Part shown: piece by piece, positions 1 through 12,304 of the stretch
How positions within the stretch are numbered: the first letter of the stretch is position 1
Layout of the letters: each line of letters begins with the position of its first letter
Assembly (NCBI RefSeq): GCF_019457635.1
Contig: NZ_CP080412.1
Coordinates: 744,001-808,000, forward strand
Origin: Shewanella mangrovisoli
Lineage (GTDB): Bacteria > Pseudomonadota > Gammaproteobacteria > Enterobacterales > Shewanellaceae
DNA length: 64,000 bases
Reading direction: 5' to 3'
Notes under the pieces: model-generated
Database searches by the model: none
What the model saw: only the letters and a program-made list of their open reading frames with translations
What the model was told of the DNA's origin: nothing
Made by a program: the position numbers and the translations under genes

Positions 1-1
1 C

Positions 2-433
2 TTCATCCCTGAAGGCGGCGGTTACTTCCTTGAGAAGCCAAACTTTGAAGCGGCTAACCCAATGAAGACACCAGAGCACATTGCGCCTGTATGGTACTTC
101 ACTCCGTTCTACGCCATCTTACGTGCTGTTCCCGATAAATTGGGCGGTGTGGTAATGATGGGTCTGTCGATTGCAGTGCTGTTCGTATTGCCTTGGTTAG
201 ACCGTTGTAAAGTGAAGTCAATTCGCTACCGCAGCACGCTGCACAAGTTGAACATCGCTCAGTTCGCTGTATCGTTCATCGTCTTAGGTTACTTAGGCGC
301 TGTACCTGCAACACCAGAGCTGACTATTGTTGCACGTATCTTCACTGTGACGTATTTCGGCTACTTCTTATTACTGTGGTTATACAGCAAAAATGAGAAA
401 ACTAAGCCTGTTCCAGCGAGGTTGACACACTAA
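2..433 (+). CDS. petB: cytochrome bc1 complex cytochrome b, C-terminal part (5' truncated by window)
   Basis: The reading frame is open from base 2 and encodes the last ~143 residues of cytochrome b, the quinol-oxidising membrane subunit of complex III in the inner membrane. The segment reads FIPEGGGYFLEKPNF and then EHIAPVWYFTPFYAILRAVPDK, followed by hydrophobic helices, as in the C-terminal domain of bacterial cytochrome b. The true start lies upstream of the window; the first ATG at 62 is internal. It overlaps petC by one base (TAATG), so the two are translationally coupled. The Rieske gene petA is expected just upstream but cannot be seen. Confidence 0.95.
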   Translation, partial: FIPEGGGYFLEKPNFEAANPMKTPEHIAPVWYFTPFYAILRAVPDKLGGVVMMGLSIAVLFVLPWLDRCKVKSIRYRSTLHKLNIAQFAVSFIVLGYLGAVPATPELTIVARIFTVTYFGYFLLLWLYSKNEKTKPVPARLTH

Positions 434-1131
434 TGAAAAAATTACTGATTGCATTAGTTACATTGCTCCCGACGCTGGCGATGGCCGCGAGTGGACACAA
501 TGTACATTTAGAAAAAGCCAATGTTGATCTGCATGATAAGGCTTCTTTAGAGCGTGGTCTGGACATGTTCCAACACTATTGCTCTGGTTGTCACAGCACT
601 CAGTATCAACGCTATGAGCGTGTGGCGAACGATATCGGTATTTCAGCCGATGATATGCGTAGCAAGTACATGTTTACCGATGCCAAAATCGGTGAGCTGA
701 TGCAAAACGCAATTCCACACAAAGATGCTGCTAAGTGGTTCGGTGCTACACCACCAGACTTAACCTTAGTCGCACGTGTTCGTGGCGAAGATTGGGTGTA
801 TTCATATCTCAAGGGCTTCTACAAAGACCCAAGCCGTCCATTCGGCGTAAACAACACTGTCTTCCCATCAGTGGGTATGCCACACGTTCTTGAAGAACTG
901 CAAGGCACACCTGTTAAGCAAGAAGATGGCACTATTGTGGTCTCTGGTGGTAAGTTAAATGCAGAAGAGTACGACCAAGCAGTTCGTGATATCACTGGCT
1001 TCTTAGTCTATTCGGCTGAACCTGTTAAGTTAGAGCGTCAAGCTTTAGGTTGGTGGGTACTTGGATTCCTGTTTATCTTCTTTATTGTGGCCTACCTCTT
1101 GAAGAAAGAGTACTGGAAAGATGTACACTAG
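433..1131 (+). CDS. petC: cytochrome c1, bc1 complex
   Basis: This is the membrane-anchored c-type cytochrome of complex III, carrying electrons from the Rieske protein to soluble cytochromes in the periplasm. A signal peptide (residues 1–18, ending AMA) is followed by one haem-binding motif CSGCH at 50–54. A single C-terminal transmembrane helix lies at about 204–225 and is followed by a basic tail (KKEYWKDVH). The 232-residue length is normal for proteobacterial cytochrome c1. The start overlaps the petB stop, and a strong terminator follows, so it closes the petABC operon. Confidence 0.96.
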   Translation: MKKLLIALVTLLPTLAMAASGHNVHLEKANVDLHDKASLERGLDMFQHYCSGCHSTQYQRYERVANDIGISADDMRSKYMFTDAKIGELMQNAIPHKDAAKWFGATPPDLTLVARVRGEDWVYSYLKGFYKDPSRPFGVNNTVFPSVGMPHVLEELQGTPVKQEDGTIVVSGGKLNAEEYDQAVRDITGFLVYSAEPVKLERQALGWWVLGFLFIFFIVAYLLKKEYWKDVH

Positions 1132-1167
1132 GCACCAATAACGGGTAAAATATAGTATCCGCATAGT

Positions 1168-1210
1168 GTAAACGGGGGGCTTTGCCCCTCGTTTACTTTT
1201 GTTTTATTTC
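1168..1210 (+). terminator. rho-independent terminator of petABC
   Basis: A 12-bp stem begins GTAAACGGGGGG and is closed by CCCCTCGTTTAC, with one G·U wobble and a CTTTG loop. It is followed by the T-rich run TTTTGTTTTATTT. Confidence 0.85.
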
Positions 1211-1227
1211 GACTCTGGAGGGTATCA

Positions 1228-1857
1228 ATGGCTGTTGCTGCCAACAAACGCTCTGTCATGACACTGTTTTCAGGTGCTGATGATCTGTATAGCCATCAAG
1301 TGCGTATCGTGTTAGCTGAGAAAGGGGTTACTGTTGATGTTTTACAGGTCGACCCAAACGAAATGCCTGAAGATTTACTTGAAGTAAATCCTTATAACTC
1401 AGTGCCAACCTTATTAGATCGTGAACTCGTTCTGTATGAATCACGTATCATCATGGAATACTTGGATGAGCGTTTCCCTCATCCGCCGTTGATGCCAGTT
1501 TACCCAGTATCTCGCGGCCAAAGCCGTTTGATGATGCACCGCATCGATACTGACTGGTACTCACTCGTAGACCGTATTCGCAAAGGCGACCGCGCCGAAG
1601 CGGCCCGTAAAGAACTGACTGAAAGTTTACTTTCAATCGCGCCAGTATTTGGTGAAATGCCTTACTTTATGAGCGAAGAATTCGGTTTAGCGGATTGCTA
1701 CCTCGGCCCATTATTATGGCGTTTACCTGTATTAGGTATCGAGTTAGACAGCCGCGTAGCGAAAGACATCAAAGCCTACATGACACGTATTTTCGAGCGT
1801 GAATCATTTAAAGCTTCGTTGACTGAAGCTGAACGCGAAATGCGCATGGGAATGTAA
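1228..1857 (+). CDS. sspA: stringent starvation protein A
   Basis: SspA is a glutathione-S-transferase-fold protein that binds RNA polymerase and alters transcription in starvation and stationary phase. The 209-residue product has the N-terminal thioredoxin-like domain (MTLFSGADDLYSHQVRIVL; VNPYNSVPTLLDRELVLYES) and an all-helical C-terminal domain. Its length matches E. coli SspA. The ATG is preceded by GGAGG. The stop overlaps the sspB start (TAATG), giving the usual sspAB operon downstream of petABC. Confidence 0.96.
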   Translation: MAVAANKRSVMTLFSGADDLYSHQVRIVLAEKGVTVDVLQVDPNEMPEDLLEVNPYNSVPTLLDRELVLYESRIIMEYLDERFPHPPLMPVYPVSRGQSRLMMHRIDTDWYSLVDRIRKGDRAEAARKELTESLLSIAPVFGEMPYFMSEEFGLADCYLGPLLWRLPVLGIELDSRVAKDIKAYMTRIFERESFKASLTEAEREMRMGM

Positions 1858-2294
1858 TGAAAGCGTTGACTCCAAATCGTCCTTATTTACTCAGGGCTTA
1901 CTACGATTGGTTGATGGACAACCAATTAACGCCTCACGTTGTCGTGGATGCCTTTGTGAAAGGCACCCAAGTACCACAGCAGTACGTGAAGGATGGCCAG
2001 ATCGTATTAAATATCGCGGCCAGCGCGGTGGGCAATTTGCAAATTGGTAATGAATTTGTGGAGTTCAATGCGCGTTTTGGTGGTGTACCTCAACAGGTAT
2101 TATTGCCAATGGCCTCTATTGTGGCCATTTACGCCCGTGAAAATGGCGCAGGGACTGTCTTCGATATTGAAGATGCGTACTTAGTCGAAGAGGAAGCCGA
2201 ATCGACTTTGTCTGTTATTGAGACAAACGAGAAGCCAACCGAGCCTACGGATGAGCCGCCTAAGCGTCGCAGTCATTTAACCTTAGTTAAATAG
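1857..2294 (+). CDS. sspB: ClpXP protease specificity-enhancing factor
   Basis: SspB tethers ssrA-tagged and other substrates to the ClpXP protease. The 145-residue product has the N-terminal substrate-binding domain (RPYLLRAYYDWLMDNQLTPH). A variable acidic linker rich in E, T and P follows. The basic C-terminal tail RRSHLTLVK corresponds to the ClpX-binding module of the family. It is coupled to sspA by a one-base overlap and followed by a terminator. Confidence 0.95.
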   Translation: MKALTPNRPYLLRAYYDWLMDNQLTPHVVVDAFVKGTQVPQQYVKDGQIVLNIAASAVGNLQIGNEFVEFNARFGGVPQQVLLPMASIVAIYARENGAGTVFDIEDAYLVEEEAESTLSVIETNEKPTEPTDEPPKRRSHLTLVK

Positions 2295-2322
2295 GTTAAT
2301 TACACCCTGTTCTATACTCTTG

Positions 2323-2350
2323 AAAGCCAGTCTATCGACTGGCTTTTTTA
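2323..2350 (+). terminator. rho-independent terminator of sspAB
   Basis: A perfect 10-bp stem AAAGCCAGTC/GACTGGCTTT with a TATC loop runs directly into a T tract. Confidence 0.88.
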
Positions 2351-2450
2351 TTGGATAAAGGTTTAATCCGCGCAAAGGCCTGTGGTAGCATTTGCGCCGC
2401 ATTTCAGCCGTGGAGTGCATCGACTTACCATTTGAGCCAATGGATTTTGT

Positions 2451-3032
2451 ATGTTGCTAATGATCGACAATTACGACTCTTTCACCTTTAACTTAGTGCA
2501 GTATTTTCAGCAGTTAGGGCAAGATATCGTGATTAAACGCAATGATGAAATCAGCTTAGCGGAAATCGAGGCGCTGGCACCGAGCCATTTAGTCATATCT
2601 CCTGGCCCCTGTTCGCCCAATGAGGCGGGGATTTCCCTCGCGGCGATTGAGCATTTTGCCGATCGTTTACCTATCCTCGGTGTGTGTTTAGGGCATCAAG
2701 CCATGGCGCAGGTGTTTGGTGCCAAGGTTGTGCGAGCGCAGCGGGTGATGCATGGTAAAGTCAGTGCGATTACTCATACAGGCGAGCGCCTATTTAAAGG
2801 GTTAAATCAGCCATTAACTGTAACCCGCTACCATTCACTGCTGGTCGATGCTATCCCTGAGGGATTTGTGCTGGACGCTTGGTTTGACGACCCAACCCAT
2901 GGTCGCGAAATCATGGCCATGAGCCATCAGCTGCTGCCACTCTTTGGCGTGCAATTTCACCCCGAGTCGATTTTGACCGAGCAAGGCCATGAATTATTGG
3001 CAAATTTCTTGTCGCAATCGGCTCTAGCTTAA
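2451..3032 (+). CDS. pabA: glutamine amidotransferase of aminodeoxychorismate/anthranilate synthase
   Basis: A class I glutamine amidotransferase that supplies ammonia to chorismate-using synthases. The 193-residue product begins [19 protein letters not shown], aligning with the start of PabA/TrpG. The catalytic triad is visible: Cys79 in GVCLGHQ, and His170 and Glu172 in FHPES. It stands alone, without trpE or trpD, which favours the folate-pathway name pabA over trpG. Dual use of one subunit is known in some bacteria and cannot be excluded. A second in-frame ATG at 2460 is less likely because family members carry about three residues before IDNYDSF. Confidence 0.88.
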   Translation: MLLMIDNYDSFTFNLVQYFQQLGQDIVIKRNDEISLAEIEALAPSHLVISPGPCSPNEAGISLAAIEHFADRLPILGVCLGHQAMAQVFGAKVVRAQRVMHGKVSAITHTGERLFKGLNQPLTVTRYHSLLVDAIPEGFVLDAWFDDPTHGREIMAMSHQLLPLFGVQFHPESILTEQGHELLANFLSQSALA

Positions 3033-3200
3033 TCGAAAAGATCCATTCAGCTCTAATCTTTGTTACAAGATTTCTCCTCCTTTTAAGCAAATATGTCGCC
3101 CAAGTGTGATATAACTGCCGCAAAACGACGCTTGCCCACTCGCGTTGGAGTCTACTCCATAGTGTTGCTAGGGTTGCGATAACAATAAAAGGAAGGACGA

Positions 3201-5681
3201 ATGAACTGCGTAATGCGAAATTTGGGTTTAAGTGCGTTAGCCGTTGCGGTATTGACGAGTTGCGCCGCCACCTCAACTGAAACGGCGACTCCCGCGACCA
3301 CACCACAGGCTTATCAAGTCCCTTTAGCTCAGCCTCCCCAAGTTTCACAACCTCTTACGCTGAATCAAATTATGGCGAACCCCGATTGGATGGGGATTTT
3401 CGCTAAGGAAGCCTACTGGAGTGATGACAGCCAGAGCGTTTTCTTTGCCCGCCAACCTAGCGCATCGCCGCTACGGAATTATTATCAGCAGGGCATTAAT
3501 GACAGCCGCGCCGTTGAACTGGCCATCGATAAACTACACGCGGCGGACCAACAATTTGGTGTGTTAGACAATGCTAAGGCCAACAAGGCGTATCTCTATC
3601 AAGGCAATATTTTTGTTAAGCATTTAAGCTCTGGCAAAATCACCCAGCTTACCCGTCAGCGCACTGCCATCAGTGGCCTGCGTTACCTTAATAATGGCGA
3701 TATCGCCTATTGGCAAGGGGATAATGTTTTTCAAATCCATCAAGACAGTGGATTAGTGGAACAGTTGGCTGAAATCAAAATGGTGAAAGCGCCGGAGGGT
3801 GTGAAAGAGCCGAGCAGCTACTTGGCCAAACAGCAGCACAGACTCATTCAATATGTGGCGTTGCAGCAAGAAAATGCCAAAGCCAAAGAACAGTTTAAGA
3901 ACGAACTGCAAAAGAGCGATCCGACCCTCGCCGCTAACACTTGGTATCTCGGTGATGCTGAGGTGGTGTCTGAGCTGAGTTTGTCACCAGACGGTCGCTA
4001 TCTGTTTGTGGCCTTAACCGATAAAAACTACACCGGCAGCAGTGAACACGACATCATGCCAAACTACCTCGGTAGCGAAGGCTATATCGACCCTGTGCCA
4101 GTCCGCGCCCGTGTTGCAGAAGATACGCCATCGGGGCAACGCTTTGTGGTACTTGATCTAAATGAGCATAAACAGATTGATGTGACTATCGAAGGCCTAA
4201 CAGGTTTCGATGAGGACGTTTTAGCTAAGGTGAAGAGTGAAAACGCCAAGGCAAAAGGTGAGTCGTATCAAAGTACTAAGGCACCTCGTAAAATCCAGCT
4301 GATGCAGGATTGGGGCTGGACTCAAAGTGCGATTCAATGGCATGAGTCTGAGGACAAGCTGGCGGTGATGGTCGAAGCGACCGATAACAAAGATCGCTGG
4401 ATTGCCAGTGTCGATCTGGCAAAGGGCAAGTTTATCACCGAGCACCGCCTCCATGATGATGCTTGGGTGAACTACGACTATAACCAATTTGGTTGGTTAC
4501 CTGGAACAGACACACTTTACTATCTCTCTGAAGAAACAGGCTATTCCCAGCTTTATATCAAGGCCCGTGGCGAAAAGCCCCGCGCCTTGACTCAAGGTAA
4601 GTTTGTGGTGAGCGATATTACTCTATCGCCCGATGCAAACTACATCTACTACAAGGCTAACCAAAGCCACCCTGGCATTTACAATGTTCATCGTGTGAAT
4701 ATCGCTTCGGGCAAAAATGAGCAATTAACCCAGTGGGACGGTAACTTAGATTACAGCTTAAGCCCCGATGGCACTAAGTTGCTGCTGAATGCGTCTCGCC
4801 GTACAGAGCCGAATGAGCTGTATGTTCAGCCGATTGGCGGTGAGTTAAAACAGCTCACGTCATACACCAGCGATGCCTTTAAGCAATATCCATGGCAAGC
4901 GCCTGAAGTGGTTGCAGTTCCTTCAAACCATGGCGCTGGCCAAGTATATGCGCGGGTTTATTTGCCGCAGGGTTATGACAAATCACGCGCTGAGAAATAC
5001 CCCGCCGTTATCTTTAACCATGGTGCGGGCTACTTACAGAATGCCGATTATGGTTTCAGTGGTTACTTCCGTGAGTTTATGTTCCACAACCTACTGACCC
5101 AGCAGGGTTATGTGGTGATGGACATGGATTACCGTGGTTCTAAAGGCTATGGTCGCGACTGGCGTACGGCGATTTATCGCAACATGGGTCACCCTGAGGT
5201 CGAAGACTTAAAAGACGGCGTGACTTGGATGGGCCAAAATGCCAACGTGGATATTAAGCGTGTCGGTACCTATGGTGGTTCTTACGGCGGCTTCTTAACC
5301 TTTATGTCCTTGTTTACTGAGCCTGAGTTATTCCAAGCAGGCGCTGCATTGCGCCCTGTGGCGGATTGGGCGCATTACAACGCGCCATACACCTCCAACA
5401 TCTTAAACACACCGGATGTTGACCCTATCGCCTACGAGCGTAGCTCGCCCATCGAGCACGCCCAAGGTCTGACTAAGCCATTACTGATCATGAGTGGCGT
5501 GATGGATGACAACGTGTTCTTCCAAGATAGCGTGCGTATGGTGCAGCACCTTATCGAGCTGGAAAAGCCTATGTTCGAAACCGCGATTTATCCGGTCGAG
5601 CCCCACGGCTTCCGTCAGCCATCGAGCTGGTTGGACGAATATCGCCGTATTTATAAGCTGTTTGAACAAGAGCTTAAGTAA
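3201..5681 (+). CDS. S9 family prolyl oligopeptidase-type lipoprotein peptidase
   Basis: A serine peptidase of the prolyl oligopeptidase/DPP IV class. An N-terminal signal with lipobox LTSC (about residue 21) indicates an exported lipoprotein. Residues ~60–560 hold repeated SPDG-type strands of a beta-propeller. The C-terminal alpha/beta-hydrolase domain has the nucleophile in GGSYGGF (Ser694), with Asp769/770 in MDDNVF and His802 in EPHGF. The full triad implies an active enzyme cleaving peptides in the periplasm or at the outer membrane. The ATG follows a GGAAGG site; a second ATG five codons in is possible. Another S9 peptidase starts at 62502. Confidence 0.9.
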   Translation: MNCVMRNLGLSALAVAVLTSCAATSTETATPATTPQAYQVPLAQPPQVSQPLTLNQIMANPDWMGIFAKEAYWSDDSQSVFFARQPSASPLRNYYQQGINDSRAVELAIDKLHAADQQFGVLDNAKANKAYLYQGNIFVKHLSSGKITQLTRQRTAISGLRYLNNGDIAYWQGDNVFQIHQDSGLVEQLAEIKMVKAPEGVKEPSSYLAKQQHRLIQYVALQQENAKAKEQFKNELQKSDPTLAANTWYLGDAEVVSELSLSPDGRYLFVALTDKNYTGSSEHDIMPNYLGSEGYIDPVPVRARVAEDTPSGQRFVVLDLNEHKQIDVTIEGLTGFDEDVLAKVKSENAKAKGESYQSTKAPRKIQLMQDWGWTQSAIQWHESEDKLAVMVEATDNKDRWIASVDLAKGKFITEHRLHDDAWVNYDYNQFGWLPGTDTLYYLSEETGYSQLYIKARGEKPRALTQGKFVVSDITLSPDANYIYYKANQSHPGIYNVHRVNIASGKNEQLTQWDGNLDYSLSPDGTKLLLNASRRTEPNELYVQPIGGELKQLTSYTSDAFKQYPWQAPEVVAVPSNHGAGQVYARVYLPQGYDKSRAEKYPAVIFNHGAGYLQNADYGFSGYFREFMFHNLLTQQGYVVMDMDYRGSKGYGRDWRTAIYRNMGHPEVEDLKDGVTWMGQNANVDIKRVGTYGGSYGGFLTFMSLFTEPELFQAGAALRPVADWAHYNAPYTSNILNTPDVDPIAYERSSPIEHAQGLTKPLLIMSGVMDDNVFFQDSVRMVQHLIELEKPMFETAIYPVEPHGFRQPSSWLDEYRRIYKLFEQELK

Positions 5682-5697
5682 ATTGCGCGATAATATG

Positions 5698-5722
5698 AAG
5701 GCCTCAATATGAGGCCTTTTTT
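5698..5722 (+). terminator. rho-independent terminator
   Basis: A perfect 8-bp stem AAGGCCTC/GAGGCCTT with loop AATAT is followed by a T run and closes the peptidase gene. Confidence 0.88.
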
Positions 5723-5881
5723 GTTGCGCGGATTTCGGCGGCTGTGAATCTAATCAGGGCTGTAAAATAGTCACCCGTTTGCTTATTGCCAAGATGTAAC
5801 CTATATGCTGAAATTGTCATGTTTTTAACGATTTTAGCGTATGCGCGCCACTTAGCACGGGCGAAATAGGAAAGATAAACT

Positions 5882-7027
5882 GTGGCGATATCGGTAGCGG
5901 GCGGCGTTAGACCCGGCAAAATTATAGAGATAGAACATAGGCTCTATCAGCAACTGATCCTCGGTAAGCAAAAGGCCGGCCCAACCTTATTGGATGATTT
6001 AGACCGAGAGCTTGAGGCCGATGCCAATAAACTCGATGTCGAGCGAGAGGCGATTCTGTCGCGGCTACTCAAACAAATTCAGGCCCGTGAAGTCTTTGAG
6101 GCCATTTCCAAGCAACTCATCGAAACGGTCAATAATGCCATTGAGCATCAACTGGCATCCCCAGAGTTAGTGCTGGCAAAGTCGGATATTAACGAGTCAC
6201 AGATCCTGTTACTCGAGCTGTTGCTGGCAAAAAACCTCGATGCGACCCGGTTAAAACCTTTAATCAGTAATTTAAGCTGGTTATGCCGCGATTTAACCAA
6301 TATGGTCAATAGTCCGGCATTTCGGGCGCGCCGCCCGCAGAGTTCCGATGTGCGCGTCACTGATATCAAATTAGTGATGAATTACATTGGCATCGAAAAC
6401 CTGCGTACTATTATTCCTTACTTTTGCCTACGTAATTGGCTACCAAGTGGCAACGCTAAGTTACTCTGGACCACCCGTAAGTTGTGGCGCTACAGCATCG
6501 TTAGCGGAATAGCTGCGAATGCGTTAGCGCAGCTTCATAATACTGACTCAGCCCTAGTTTATAGTGGCGCATTATTGAATCAGTTAGGCACCTCGGTTGT
6601 GCTGAGTCTCAGTGCACGTTTATTCGATAAAACTTGGGGCAATTGGATCCGCGAGGCTAGCTCGAGTCGCGATAAAGAAGTGTATGATGCGGTGATTGCC
6701 ACTGAGTTTCCGGCTAAGGCGGTATTTGAGCAAGTGCTGGCTCACGGGCACAAACTCAATTGGCAGCTATTAGAGTTACTGAAATTTGAGCATAGCCCCT
6801 TAACCCTGTTGTTAAAGGAACTAGACCAAACCTTAACTTACCGCGAACTCTCGATGCCGGCCGCATTAGTGGCACGGGCGAATTGTTATGCTAAGGTGCT
6901 GTTACTTGAAGAGATGCGCCAAATCGAACCTCAGGAGAGACGTCTGATGTTCGATTATTACGAGTTGAGCGAACAGGAAGTACTGCGCCTAAAAGCACAG
7001 AATTATCGGAAGTTGGATCTGCTGTGA
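5882..7027 (+). CDS. HDOD-domain signalling protein
   Basis: The 381-residue cytoplasmic protein has a helical N-terminal region (1–~130). An HDOD domain at about 130–300 follows (SNLSWLCRDLTNMVNSPAFRAR; VMNYIGIENLRTIIPYF; SGALLNQLGTSVVL). HDOD domains are degenerate HD hydrolase folds used in signalling; no catalytic HD pair is evident here. The start is GTG with GGAAAG upstream. The preceding terminator and a short gap to the hydrolase at 7083 suggest it may be cotranscribed with that gene. The signal it responds to cannot be read from the sequence. Confidence 0.82.
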   Translation: MAISVAGGVRPGKIIEIEHRLYQQLILGKQKAGPTLLDDLDRELEADANKLDVEREAILSRLLKQIQAREVFEAISKQLIETVNNAIEHQLASPELVLAKSDINESQILLLELLLAKNLDATRLKPLISNLSWLCRDLTNMVNSPAFRARRPQSSDVRVTDIKLVMNYIGIENLRTIIPYFCLRNWLPSGNAKLLWTTRKLWRYSIVSGIAANALAQLHNTDSALVYSGALLNQLGTSVVLSLSARLFDKTWGNWIREASSSRDKEVYDAVIATEFPAKAVFEQVLAHGHKLNWQLLELLKFEHSPLTLLLKELDQTLTYRELSMPAALVARANCYAKVLLLEEMRQIEPQERRLMFDYYELSEQEVLRLKAQNYRKLDLL

Positions 7028-7082
7028 TCTGCACGCCGTTCCCATCGGTGTCCAATTGCGGCACTGATGTGGAGGACGAGAA

Positions 7083-7994
7083 ATGCCAAGCTGGCAAGCA
7101 TCTGTATTAAATACTATTTTATCCTATGTGGCGCGTCCCTCTATCAGCCGTGGTAAGGCCAAACTCCCCCTAAATCAAGTGCGGCAACGCTTATTAGAGC
7201 TGGATAAGCGCTGGCTGCCGTGGCCCGAAAAACTCGTTACCGCCTCGATTCCCTTACAACATTCCACCCTGTTGCATTATGTGCTGCTCAATGACACGCC
7301 GCGTTTGGGTAATCTGTTTTACATTCGTGGCGGCGGATTTTGTTTTAAAACTCCCCATGCCCACGCAAGACTGGTGGCCGATATCAGTGAGCGTTGTCGC
7401 CTCGATGCGTTTATCCCGGATTATCGCTTAGCGCCGGAGCATCCGTATCCCGCGCCCTGTGACGATGTGCTTGAGGCTTATCTGCACTTAATTGAGTTGA
7501 AAGGCAGCGATAATCTGGTGCTAATGGGTGATTCTGCCGGCGGCAATTTAGCCTTAAGTCTGTTGCTCGAACTGAAAAAGCGCCATCTGCCCATGCCTAA
7601 AGCCTGTGTGTTGTTGTCACCCGCACTCGATTTAGCGATTACCGGCGATACCGAGCTGATTTTAGGCGCGGATGACCCGTTCTTTACCATTGAGTCGCTT
7701 TTGCGGCTGCGCGGCGCGTATCTTGCTGGGGCGAATCCCATGTCTGAACGGGTGTCACCTTTACAGGGGAACTTGGCTGACTTGCCGCCACTCTTAGTGA
7801 TTGCCGGTACGCGCGAGTTGCTTTTACAGGACTCAGAACGACTGGTTATGCAAATTAAGGCCTGTGGTGGCGCGGTCGAATCGCGTTTTTATCACAACAT
7901 GCCCCATGTTTTTCCTTTGTTCCATCTGTTGCCAGAAGCGCTTGAGGCGAGGGAACAAATTGCAAATTTTGTGCTTTCACAGCTGATTCGTTAA
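7083..7994 (+). CDS. HSL-family alpha/beta hydrolase (esterase/lipase-like)
   Basis: A 303-residue carboxylesterase-like protein of the hormone-sensitive-lipase family, without a clear signal peptide. The nucleophile elbow GDSAGGN places Ser151, and His275 lies in NMPHVF. YRLAPEHPYPAP is typical of the family. Two positions are unusual. The oxyanion-hole motif HGGGF reads RGGGF (82–86). The usual acidic residue in the G..D.L stretch is Glu245 (GTREL) rather than Asp. The enzyme may be altered in activity or use nearby Asp residues instead. It lies 55 bases after the HDOD gene. Confidence 0.82.
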   Translation: MPSWQASVLNTILSYVARPSISRGKAKLPLNQVRQRLLELDKRWLPWPEKLVTASIPLQHSTLLHYVLLNDTPRLGNLFYIRGGGFCFKTPHAHARLVADISERCRLDAFIPDYRLAPEHPYPAPCDDVLEAYLHLIELKGSDNLVLMGDSAGGNLALSLLLELKKRHLPMPKACVLLSPALDLAITGDTELILGADDPFFTIESLLRLRGAYLAGANPMSERVSPLQGNLADLPPLLVIAGTRELLLQDSERLVMQIKACGGAVESRFYHNMPHVFPLFHLLPEALEAREQIANFVLSQLIR

Positions 7995-9520
<1,526 letters not shown>

Positions 9521-9526
9521 GCGACC

Positions 9527-9561
9527 AAAGGAGTGCTGAATATTATTCGCACTCCTTTTTT
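9527..9561 (+). terminator. terminator between argD and astA
   Basis: A perfect 10-bp stem AAAGGAGTGC/GCACTCCTTT with a 12-base loop is followed by a T run. It lies inside the arginine catabolic cluster, so astAD either have their own promoter in the 90 bases that follow or depend on read-through. Confidence 0.82.
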
Positions 9562-9647
9562 GTCAGGGAATACTTGCGTGCATCCATCCTGTCTTTTTCA
9601 AGATAGGCGCCTTGTTGCACAGCAAGCTTAAGTGAGGAGACACTAAG

Positions 9648-10667
9648 ATGTTAATCATACGTCCTATTCAGGCAGGCGATTTTGAATCTCTATATCAAAT
9701 CGCCGAAGAATCTGGCCATGGCTTTACCTCATTGCCAGTCAATGCCGATTTGCTGAGGCATAAAATTGCCCGCGCAGAAGCCTCATTCGTTAAGGTGATT
9801 GATAAGCCCTTCGATGAAGGCTATTTGATGGTGCTTGAGGATACCGCGACCCGCGAAGTGGTCGGTACCTGTGCCATCGAAGCCGCCGTAGGTATGGAAG
9901 ATGCCTTCTACCACTATCGCCTCGGGACCGAGGTCTACCATTCTGAGCAAATCGAAGTTCGCAACGAGGTGGAAACCTTAACCCTGTGCCACGATTACAC
10001 TGGCGCCGCCGAGCTTTGTACCCTGTTTTTGCGCGAAGGTTATCGCAAAGGGAACAATGGCCGGATGTTGTCCCGCAGCCGTTTTCTGTTTTTGGCACAG
10101 CACGCTAAACGCTTTGGTGAGACAGTGATTGCCGAAATGCGTGGCGTGAGCGACACCGCTGGCAATTCTCCCTTCTACTGCTGGTTACAGAAAAACTTCT
10201 TAGGCATTGATTTTATTCAGGCGGATTACCTGTCGGGACTAGGCAAAAAAGCCTTTATGGCGGAGATGATGCCCCGTAACCCAGTGTATGTTTGCCTGCT
10301 GCCCGAAGAAGCGCAAAAAGTGATTGGCGAAGTGCACACCAATACGCGTCCTGCCTTGAGTTTGCTGCAGGCCGAAGGCTTTAGATGCCGTGGTTATGTG
10401 GATATTTTCGATGGCGGTCCAACGGTGGAATGCCGTCTCTCAGATATCCGCGCCGTGCGTGAAAGCCGTCTGCTGACCGTGGATATTGGTGAAATGCCTG
10501 AATCCGATAAGCAATTTATTGTCTCTAACACTCAATTAGCCAATTACCGTGCGACCTCTGCTTGTCTTGCTGTCGATGACAAAACTGAGCAGGTGGTAAT
10601 TAGTCCAGAACTCGCCGAGGGTTTGTTACTCGCAAAAGGCGATCAAATCCGTATTTTGGCAATGTAG
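9648..10667 (+). CDS. astA: arginine N-succinyltransferase
   Basis: First enzyme of the arginine succinyltransferase (AST) pathway, forming N2-succinylarginine from arginine and succinyl-CoA. The 339-residue protein begins MLIIRPIQAGDFESLYQIAEESGHGFTS and contains the family blocks VEVGTCAIEA-like, PFYCWLQKNFLGIDF, AEMMPRNPVYVCLLPEEAQ and IFDGGPTVECRL. Length and domain match single-subunit AstA. It is preceded by GAGGAG and lies 9 bases from astD, so the two form one operon. No astB or astE is seen next to them; they would have to be elsewhere. Confidence 0.95.
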   Translation: MLIIRPIQAGDFESLYQIAEESGHGFTSLPVNADLLRHKIARAEASFVKVIDKPFDEGYLMVLEDTATREVVGTCAIEAAVGMEDAFYHYRLGTEVYHSEQIEVRNEVETLTLCHDYTGAAELCTLFLREGYRKGNNGRMLSRSRFLFLAQHAKRFGETVIAEMRGVSDTAGNSPFYCWLQKNFLGIDFIQADYLSGLGKKAFMAEMMPRNPVYVCLLPEEAQKVIGEVHTNTRPALSLLQAEGFRCRGYVDIFDGGPTVECRLSDIRAVRESRLLTVDIGEMPESDKQFIVSNTQLANYRATSACLAVDDKTEQVVISPELAEGLLLAKGDQIRILAM

Positions 10668-10673
10668 GAATAG

Positions 10674-12140
<1,467 letters not shown>

Positions 12141-12148
12141 CATCATTG

Positions 12149-12175
12149 AGGAAGAACCTAGGTTCTTCCTTTTTC
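12149..12175 (+). terminator. rho-independent terminator of astAD
   Basis: A perfect stem AGGAAGAAC/GTTCTTCCT with loop CTAG is followed by TTTTT. Confidence 0.88.
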
Positions 12176-12304
12176 ATCACAAGCAGTAACGTTACTTGGG
12201 CTGCTACTGAGCGCCGTTGTGCAGCAAGTGGCTAGGGTCGTTACATTGAGTGCGAGCGGCAAAACAATACGCACTATAGTCGCAGCACAATAAAAGGAGT
12301 TTTT

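Noticed and set aside
2451-3032. trpG in a tryptophan operon
   Set aside because: No trpE, trpD or other trp gene adjacent; pabA is the safer name.
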